From Macrocystis pyrifera (Eukaryota; Sar; Phaeophyceae; Laminariales; Laminariaceae), in contig JASSKH010000030.1 in the NCBI GenBank assembly GCA_031763025.1, positions 3,355,197-3,419,196 of the forward strand: a DNA stretch of 64,000 nt. Reading direction: 5' to 3'. The translations under genes and the position numbers were made by a program. The notes beneath the pieces are model-generated. The model did not search any database and was not told the origin of the DNA. It saw nothing but the letters and a program-made list of their open reading frames with translations. Shown piece by piece: positions 57,301-64,000 of this stretch (the stretch's first letter is position 1; every line of letters begins with the position of its first letter).

Positions 57301-59773
57301 TTATTAGGAAGGACGATCATGCCGGTGCTTGTCGGGGAAAGTGTGGAGACATATTTTTGTGGGTCTTCCTTTGCTGACGGAATCATCCCCGAAGAGGTGA
57401 GGACTAGCGGCAGGTTGTCAGATTAGGACGACAGCAAGCAGTAGGACAAAGGTCAGGTTGAGGGCGGGGGTAAAATAGTAGATCGCCCTTCTTTCAACAA
57501 ACTGGACCTATACACCAGGTATACCATGATAACATACTACTGCTGCATTAGCCCGGTTTCTTCAGAATTTCTCCAGATGAAGACACATTGCCGTAAAATT
57601 CTGGTAGCCTGAGCACACCTTAAAAACCAAGGGAATCTCTGGCATGCTTCTATATCGGGGGAAAAAAAAAAACACCTCCTCAGCTGTGAGCTGTGAGATC
57701 GAGGATTTTGTCGGTCTCACTTTTGCAAGCTGCGCGTGTGCGCGTGTATTTGGAAGTGTACTATTAATACAGTATGGGACACCTACATTAATAAGAAACA
57801 GGAAAGCCGGTCCAGGCTGGATTTCTTATTTGAGAATGGGTGCGTCCTACACTAACCTCAATATACCGACGCCCGGATTTCTTTCCTTTCCTGCAATTTC
57901 TACGTATCTGGTATTACGGGGGACCATAGTTAATAGGACCTACGGCACACACAAAAACCTATATATTTACCTATTTTTACTAACAATATTTGGTCCTATT
58001 TACTATGGACCCCCGTAATAGTCCTCTTCCCTTATTGCTCGTTTTCTTAATACTGCAGGTTTCCTGTGCTCCTGTACTGCTGTAATCAGCAATCAGAGAT
58101 CCCAGACCTGGCAAAAGTCAGACTCTCAACTCTCATGCAAGGGCTCAGGTTGCACGCCAACGGACTCGCCTCTGCACTCGGTGTACCGACTGCCATACTG
58201 CGGTAGACTGTAGACATGAAGACGAGTATTATTATACCGATTATAGTGTGGGCCCGCCAACAAGAAACGCCCAACCTGAGCAAGGCTGAGAACCTTATCG
58301 TGACACCATCCCCGAACAAGAGGCTATTTATCATACAGTATAGGCCCGCCAGTGAAGAAAGTGCCCAACGAGGACATAATGCTCACTTTTTGGAGAACGC
58401 CAAGAAAACTGAGTTAAGAAAAATGGCTCAGTGATGAACTCTACACTAAATCCTATATAATAGCTTATGCTCAAGGTTGTTTGAAGATGGCGCCCCAATA
58501 AGAATCTCAGGCTTGCCCAGAGTAGGTGTTTCTTGTTGGCGGGCCCATACTGTACACAGTTTGATGCTATTAATATTAATATTCGACGAGGGAAGAAAGG
58601 GCTGAAGTCTTGTCGCGATAATAATGCCTGCCAGGGCAAGAACCATGGTGGGGAGGAGGGAGAAAAGCCTGCTTTGTGACCCCGGATCTGAGTTACCACT
58701 AGGAAGGAGAGAACAAAAAATGAGTTATGCTATATAATAGTGTGGCGCTCGCCGCTGATCACGACTTCTTATATTCCAAATTTCTCACGTAGCGCCTCCC
58801 TGCCCAAAAAGTGAGCCTTGCGCTATCTCTCTTTTTCGTGGGCCTGTGCTTTGTGCCAGGTCGAGTCAACAGCTTCATAACAACTACAACGAACGGCACA
58901 GGCCGCATGCAGTAGTGATCATGGACAGCGAACTCGAGCACGAGGTGTTGTAATGACCTTTTGGGCCGTCAGTGAGGATATTCATATGATCTGGTGTAAT
59001 ACCATCGGATAATCAACTTGGGTAGAAATGACAAGGACGGACACTGGGTATACCGGTGTAGTTTGGTATTACCAGCAGGGTACAGATTATTAAAGAAGAG
59101 CAACCACAACAACAACCATCGGGAAATCAACTTGCGGGGTAATTTTGAATTTTTGAACTCGTGACTCGTGACTCGTGACACGCGAAGTGCATGTACGACC
59201 GTCGACGCATCTACTGCTCGTGTACCGGTACCTAGTGTACACTAGCAGCAGTCTAATTCGTCGAATCCACGCGCTTGCAGCGTTGGTACTGTTGTCGCTA
59301 TTCGTTGTCCGTATCATCTGTGCGACGGCACGTTCTGGTTGTCTTGGTTGTCTTGTCGAATTATGACAGGTTTGATACCGTCTGCTTGAAGGTGGAACGG
59401 TTCTTCTTTTTGTGCCCGTCGTACTTATGTATAGCAGATAGCAGTACGTATATACAAGTGATTCGCCTCAACTTACTACGTTGGTGATCCCAGTGAACGT
59501 GACATCGGGCTCCACCGTCAGCGAGCCGTAGACCTTCAGCGCTAGGTTCGAGAACATCACCGCGCCCACCGTGGACTTGAGCACCATCTCGCTCCTGATC
59601 GACAGACGGGTGTACGAATCGCATTGGAAATCCGCGGTGGTGATGATAACCTCGGTTTCCGTCTTGCGGTCAACGGCCTCAAACTCCACGCAAGATCCCA
59701 CGTCGACGGCGAGCGTTCGAGGCAGCGCCGCAATTGCCACCAGAGCAGCGGTATAGATGGCAGCAACGCGCAT
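48305..59773 (-). CDS. Secreted PMP-repeat (polymorphic outer membrane protein-like) protein, spliced
   Basis: Seven exons assemble on the minus strand: 59,773-59,477, 52,868-52,728, 51,293-51,096, 50,715-50,623, 50,075-49,992, 49,520-49,381 and 48,515-48,305. All junctions are phase 0 except the last (phase 2, GACATGCT|GTGAGC to CTACAG|A). The product is about 387 residues. ATG at 59,773 opens a signal peptide ([20 protein letters not shown], cleavage likely after TLA). The mature part is a series of GGA(I/L/V)(Y/F)(N) and F..N.A repeats, e.g. [61 protein letters not shown]. This pattern builds a right-handed parallel beta-helix in PMP-like proteins. Repeats run cleanly across junctions ([18 protein letters not shown]), which supports the model. 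An extracellular or cell-surface role is likely. A donor AAT|GTGAGC inside the last exon may allow an alternative end (FCADIAYSFDRDTC near 47,600). Confidence 0.75.
51426..51690. mobile_element. MITE family B, copy 2 (265 bp)
   Basis: Terminal inverted repeats are CTACCGTATCACACGGGTGA TAAGATAACACACCCC and the complement of CTACCGTAGTCACACGGGCG ACAAGATAACACCCC. A 13-G run lies inside the right arm. It sits in intron 2 of the PMP-repeat gene. No clear target duplication was seen. Confidence 0.78.
51797..51870. repeat. Perfect 37 bp tandem duplication
   Basis: Two identical 37 bp units start CAAGATTGCGGCACGATTCC and end CCCCAAAAATTGAA. They lie in intron 2 of the PMP-repeat gene. Confidence 0.93.
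53676..56540 (-). mobile_element. Non-LTR retrotransposon (LINE), 5'-truncated copy 1
   Basis: On the minus strand, RT text begins near 56,524 and runs to a C-terminal stop near 54,550. About 870 bp of 3' sequence follow, ending in an AAAACAACAACA-type tail near 53,676. The endonuclease and first ORF are missing, so the copy is 5'-truncated. The ~1.9 kb at its 3' end is repeated almost exactly at 60,390-62,323. Copy 1 has a (TA)n run at 53,980-54,002 that copy 2 lacks. It sits in intron 1 of the PMP-repeat gene in the same orientation as that gene. No target duplication could be fixed by eye. Confidence 0.85.
54548..56524 (-). pseudogene. LINE reverse transcriptase and C-terminal region, frameshifted
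   Basis: The reading passes through three frames. First comes [18 protein letters not shown] (RT motif 0/1, 56,524 to about 56,260). A short middle frame follows with [18 protein letters not shown]. Then comes the main frame 56,174-55,380 with [37 protein letters not shown] (first catalytic Asp), [19 protein letters not shown] and [13 protein letters not shown] (catalytic YADD, about 55,630). After QFLYL the frame shifts into 55,345-54,548, which holds the thumb ([13 protein letters not shown]-type text, [19 protein letters not shown]) and a charged C-terminus ending [10 protein letters not shown]. Motifs fit the non-LTR class. Several frameshifts make it inactive. Confidence 0.85.
57175..57282 (-). 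repeat. Dispersed repeat family D, copy 2
   Basis: Read on the minus strand it starts CAGCTGTGAGATCGAGGATT and continues GCAAGCTGTGTGTGATACTT, GGTCACGCGTACTACGGGTT, ending near CGAGGCC. It matches copy 1 at 19.9 kb. Confidence 0.7.
57681..57760 (+). repeat. Dispersed repeat family D, copy 3 (partial)
   Basis: CAGCTGTGAGCTGTGAGATC, GAGGATTTTGTCG and TTTTGCAAGCTGCGCGTGTG match the starts of copies 1 and 2. It points away from copy 2, so the two form divergent termini around 57,283-57,680. Confidence 0.65.
57914..58018. mobile_element. MITE family A, copy 4 (105 bp)
   Basis: TTACGGGGGACCATAGTTAA and its complement ...TTACTATGGACCCCCGTAA are flanked by TA (57,912-57,913 and 58,019-58,020). This is the cleanest copy for defining the family consensus. 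Confidence 0.9.
58244..58552. mobile_element. Tc1/mariner-like MITE, family C (309 bp)
   Basis: The left end TAGTGTGGGCCCGCCAACAA GAAACGCC pairs with the complement of the right end, CAGTATGGGCCCGCCAACAA GAAACACC. TA flanks both sides (58,242-58,243 and 58,553-58,554). CAGT-type ends with TA duplication fit Tc1/mariner. A third copy of the terminal motif (CAGTATAGGCCCGCC, about 58,336) inside suggests a nested or rearranged insertion. There is no transposase frame. Confidence 0.78.
58581..58714 (+). repeat. Dispersed repeat family R, copy 3
   Basis: TTCGACGAGGGAAGAAAGGG, GCGATAATAATGCC, GTGGGGAGGAGGGAG and TGACCCCGGATCTGAGTTAC match the copies at 45.2 and 48.0 kb. Confidence 0.75.
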
Positions 59774-60389
59774 GGCGACAGGAGGGAAGGAGATATAGCC
59801 GGTGGTTATAGACGACCAAACCGCACGATCTGACGACTCAGGAGGTTTTTGGGTGTGGTGGTTGGTTGTTTTGCCCCGGATCATTATGCATTGCTTTTTC
59901 TGATGGAAACCCCTCTTCTCCCAAGATCCAACAAGATAAAAAAAGATCTACCGCGGATCTACAGCAGTGGCCTGCAGCGATCACTGATCAGGTAAGATCT
60001 ACAGGATCCTTGGTTTCTTCGTTATCTGGCAGCGCTCTCTTCATCGATGCCAAATAACTTCGTGGTCCCGTCACTTCGAGCACAATGTCAAGGCGGTTGG
60101 TATCACCGGCTTGGGCAACCTTTGATAGTATGGTGCTCGATTTCAGGCGAGAGCGCCTTGTGTTGCCGGTGGTGTTGGTGGTGGCTCCCGCTCGCCGTTG
60201 TGCCCCGACGGGTGAACAAAATGCACAGCCGCAGCAACAAGCAACAAGCAGCAGTGTATAGCAGCGTTGGGTTTCCTCTTGACCACGGGTAAAAATATCA
60301 ATTTGGTTCCAACAACAACAACAACAGTTATCCGTCGCTTCCAGCAACTAACAACTGCGACGCTCAGGAGATAGCGGCAGTTGTTGTAA

Positions 60390-62323
60390 CAATGTTGTTG
60401 TTTTCTTCACATTAAACCGTTCTTTCTACCCGTCGACATCCAGCACAACCAGTGTCCGTGCCGATTCTTCAATCCTAGAGATACAAGTTCTGTGGTCACA
60501 AAGCTACGCCACAGAGATACTACGTTGCCACGTATGCAATGCAATGCCATGTCATCATACTGCGGATCACGACAGGCACGACATACACATTCCATGACCT
60601 ACAGTAGAGAAACGAAACGAAACAAAGAGAAAAAAAAAAACAACTAAAACAAAGAAGACAATTCGGAAGAAAAAAGAAACAAGAAGAAAAAAAGTTTAAT
60701 AAACAAACCATCGTGCCCCCCCCGCAGGGGATCTGGCAGACACTTGAAAAGAACGAACTGGAAAAAAAAGGAAAAAGAAGAAAAACACCACTAGTCGTCG
60801 TCAAAAGAGTAAGAGTAAGAACAAAGGGAAAATAACAGGCAAACCAACGCACAAAGCATCCTCCAGGTAGCGGCAGCAGTTTATGGTACGAGTAGCACAG
60901 CCAGGGTCTCCCTGCTAGTCCACCCGGTACCTTGCTACCCTGTCTGCCGCCTCCGTCCAGCGTTCGTCAACTATGCCCGGCCCCTCGGCGTCAGACAATA
61001 CGAAACAAGCAAAGCAGGCTCGTCATCCACCCATTCCACACGACTCCTTCAATAAGGCTTATCAATCGGAGAAAGGAAGAGAAAGAAATAAACTGAAAAT
61101 CACATAGGGTCAGCGCAAAAAGAAGAAAATAAAATGAAATAAAAATAAACAAAAGCAAAAGGAAGACAAAGGAAGACCACGTTCGAACCAGCTGCATCAG
61201 TTGGTTGTACGAGTAGTATAGGCATGTTCTACTTCCTAGTCTGCCCGGTACCTTGCTACCCTGTCTGCCATCTCCTTCCTACTTTCGTCCACTGCAGTTT
61301 CCCTTCTACTCCTCTTCCCCCCCCTCTCCGCATTCCCTTGGTCGGGTTTTCTGTCACTCCTCTTGCTGCCCCCCCCCTCCCCCCATTCCCTTGGACACCA
61401 CCCACGGCGGATGCGCGGCGCTGCCTACTCAGCTCAGCCTCAGCCTCGTGCCACCTCACCATGAACCGTTCGGCTGCTTCGAGGATCCCCCGGTACCACT
61501 TCCCCGCCTTTTTTGCAGCAGTGGGCCACAGCGCGGTCTCAACTCCAAACACCAAGGGGGCAAGTTCCGTTGACCCTTCGGTGGCTCGGAACTCCCTAAG
61601 GTCTTCGACTATGCATCTATGCCAAGTCTTAAACTGTCCGCCAGGTCTCGGGTTCTCCCCACCAGCCATCGTCCCGAACATTACCCGACTGGGTAATCGA
61701 TCCTTGCTTTGCCGTGCCGCCCCCCCCGCGAAGCAGAGTCGCCGTTTGCGGATGGTCGTTTCGATGCTCTCGCAACGTGTCATCTTGAGGGCCTTCGCGT
61801 ACGAGAGGATGGTATGGCCAGTACGAAGTCGGCGCTGGAAGCCAATGACTCGCAACAGGACATGGTGGTGAGCCGTTCGAAGCTTGGCAAAGTATTCCGC
61901 TCTGAGGGTCCACGTCACACACCCGTACAGCAGGGTCTCAATCACCTCGGCCTTCAGCATTCGGACTTTCAGGCTAAGGGGGGAGATCGTCCTATCATAC
62001 AGCTCCGGGCCGAACCGTTTGAGGCATGCTCGCATGAGGCGGATCCGTCGGTCGATTTCGAGCGAGAGGTCAGCGTTTTCGTGGATAATACCGCCTAGCT
62101 AGTAGGTATAAGAACTGGGCCGTCTGCTTATACCTCTGGCCTGCTGCTTCGATGACGAACGGTAGTGCGAGGGTTTTCTGGTATGGCGTTTGTAGAAGCA
62201 TTGTCTCTGTCTTCTTTTCCGACACCGTAAGGCTGCTGCTTCGAAGACAGTCACGATGACTGTCATCATTTTCGCGAGACCTTCAGCCGACTTCGAGACA
62301 ATCCCTGCGTCATCGGCGTACAA
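60390..62323 (-). mobile_element. Non-LTR retrotransposon (LINE), 5'-truncated copy 2
   Basis: It is nearly identical, with scattered substitutions and small indels, to 53,676-55,635. Similarity stops at about 62,323, inside the codons of the YADD catalytic loop, so it is more severely 5'-truncated than copy 1. A one-base deletion near 62,233 (GTAAGGCTGCTG against GTAAGGCCTGCTG) breaks its RT frame. It lies 0.6 kb upstream of the start codon of the PMP-repeat gene, in the same orientation. The 3' tail again ends in AAACAACAACA. Confidence 0.85.
61256..62035 (-). pseudogene. LINE C-terminal RT fragment, copy 2
   Basis: An open frame of about 259 codons covers thumb and C-terminal text ([39 protein letters not shown]). 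It corresponds to 54,548-55,345 of copy 1. The last residues differ because of a frame change in the C-run near 61,370. It is a remnant and encodes no complete enzyme. Confidence 0.8.
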
Positions 62324-63019
62324 CAGCAGTGTATGCTGCTCACGCTCACAACCACCGTCGTGTGGCCACGATCGTGCCGGCACAGCCCGGCAAATTTTCA
62401 TCCACGGCTTAGAGCGCCGACCGTAGAGACGTATGCGCCGCTTTGGTGGATGCACTGATGCCACGGCCGGCGCAATCCGAGGGGCTGATTTCGCCACGCC
62501 ACATGTCCGAAAAAAAAAAGCATGGTTGGACCTGCTGCTGCCGTTGAGGCGGGAGGGAAGGGAGCATCGCCTACTACTAAATAGTCAAGGATACGCCGCT
62601 ATCAATGGAAGACGAGGCTAGCGCGAGGCAGCACCGGCATGGCGAGTCGGGCAACTCCATCGATGTGGTGCGTGATTGGCTTCTTCCCTGCGGTTCTTGC
62701 GTTGTGGTGGCAACCACTGATACGTCATCGACTTTTGCCCCAACTGCAAGCAATCCCAATGACGTTGGCATGGTGCGTCCTGTGCCTGCTACTGTAGTTA
62801 CACGTACTCGTCATGTTTACTTGGTGCTTGCTTAGCTTTAAAAACTCGTTGTCGTTGTTGCTGTTGTTGTTGTTGTTATTGTTTGGCAGTTGGGTACTAA
62901 TACGCGCAGATTGTTCCTCTCCCCGTTTCCTTCAAACCCCGTTGGAGGCAAGCCGCTACGCACGCAGATGATGTCACGCACACAAGCACATGCGGGGGAC
63001 ACCGTTTGTGTATGTACCC
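62324..63019. other. No recognisable gene
   Basis: Short frames, an A10 run near 62,510 and an interrupted GTT/TTG run near 62,850-62,880. Nothing can be named. Confidence 0.4.
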
Positions 63020-64000
63020 TGGACAATAGATGATAGTCCAATAGTCTATTAATAGCTTCCTAATGCAATTGACTGTCTATTGTGGTCCCTAGTTCCAGTT
63101 AATTGAAAGGCGTCGAGCTCTATTATCCAGACAATTACATTAAGTGACCCCTACCTAGCCCTATTGTACAGACAATTTCACTTTATAGGCAGTCTCCGTA
63201 ATCAATGGTCCGGACAATTCCAATTAATGGACTTTCTCCTAAATAAATTGTCCGGCCAATTCCAATTGACAGACTGTCTCCTGAATCAATTGTCCCGACA
63301 ATTCCAATTGATAGTCGGCCCCCTGAAATAGTTGTCCGGACCATTTCAACTAGTAGACTGACGCCAAAAGTATTTGTCCCGACAACTCCAATTAATAGAC
63401 AGTCTCCCAGATCAATTGGCCCGATGATTCCAATTTATACAGTCTCCAAAATCAATCGTCCGGACAATTTCAATTAGCAGACTGCTTTCTACATCAATTG
63501 TTCGGGCAATTCCAATTAATAGACGGTATAAAAAATAAAGTATCCCGGCAATTTCGACTAATACGAAATCCCCAAAACTACTTCAGACAATGCCATCATT
63601 GGTGGGCAGTCTCCTAAATCAACTGCCTGTACATTTCAAAATAACAGTGCATACGGATTACTTTGTTTCGTGACAACTTTTTTTATGATTTACATCTGAG
63701 CACATGGGTAAGCGGTATCAAAACTTCCTACCCGCGGACATAAAATACAAACCCAAAGTTGAGGTGTCCGGCCCTTTTCTTCTTATGCCTTGGACAATAG
63801 ACCTATCAATAGACCATCGCCCCTACAGCACAGTCACGAAGCTGTCTATTAACCGGAATTGTCCGGGCAAGTGACGTCATAGACTGTCTAGCAATTGAAA
63901 TTGTTTAGACAGCTGATCTTGGATACTGTCTAACAATTGGATTTATTTGGACAATTGATATCGGGTACTGTTTAACAATTGGAAATGTCCGGACAAATAA
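63020..64000. repeat. Degenerate tandem array with TCCGGACAATT core
   Basis: Units of about 55-65 bp repeat TGTCC(G/C)GACAATTCCAATTAA, TAGAC(T/A)GTCTCC and AATCAATTG. They recur near 63,178, 63,215, 63,250, 63,310, 63,345, 63,405, 63,465, 63,510 and again 63,850-64,000. The array continues past the window end. Units contain the palindromic TCCGGA and AATT elements, and between about 63,600 and 63,790 the pattern is weak. Confidence 0.8.

Larger units (their letters stand above)
56541..57913. other. Intronic stretch with repeats
   Basis: This is part of the first intron of the PMP-repeat gene. It contains a short TAGATAGATC-rich palindromic patch (56,845-56,870 and 57,030-57,065) and the two divergent family D copies. 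No exon was recognised. Confidence 0.5.

Overview
The window is nuclear DNA of an intron-rich eukaryote. My best guess is a brown alga of the Ectocarpus type, inferred from long GT-AG introns, abundant CAG/CTG and TAA microsatellites, a secreted Chlamydia-PMP-like repeat protein, and a dense mix of chromovirus, LINE and MITE debris. No species-specific marker proves it. Host genes are sparse: I find three. All are spliced, and their exons had to be assembled from splice sites and reading phase.

Layout. 1-3,850: low-complexity DNA and two short tandem arrays, no convincing gene. 3,860-11,834 (+): a GC-rich, decayed Ty3/gypsy chromovirus-like element. In order it carries a Gag CCHC knuckle, an intact NADAR (YbiA/DUF1768) domain, an aspartic protease, RT (YLDD), RNase H, integrase, a chromodomain and a Tudor/PWWP-like tail. 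No LTR pair was recognised. 14,576-15,648 (-): a second, internally deleted relative. 16.2-18.3 kb: a hairpin, a ~755 bp TAA array and tandem repeats. 20,260-26,545 (-): a five-exon gene for a coiled-coil protein with a long disordered tail; all introns are phase 0. 27-34.4 kb: CAG-type minisatellite and several inverted-repeat elements, including two hAT-like elements built of GGGTC-rich repeats (29,803-30,600 with an 8 bp target duplication; 33,204-34,126). 35,539-40,379 (+): a PHRF1/TOPORS-like RING-finger gene in four recognised exons. 42.85-44.75 kb: a stop-rich array of degenerate palindromic TAACAT/ATGTTA repeats. 48,305-59,773 (-): a seven-exon gene for a ~387-residue secreted PMP-repeat protein. 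Its 6.6 kb first intron holds a LINE, and a second near-identical LINE lies just upstream of its start codon. 63.02-64 kb: a degenerate array built on TCCGGACAATT, running off the window.

The strongest candidate for something new is the NADAR domain inside the retrotransposon polyprotein. NADAR proteins act on ADP-ribose-linked or NAD-derived substrates, and some reverse ADP-ribosylation in anti-phage toxin-antitoxin modules. A mobile element carrying one could be countering a host ADP-ribosylation response; that function is inference. At least four MITE families can be defined from copies within this window alone. Exon models rest on phase-compatible splice sites read by eye, not on transcripts.
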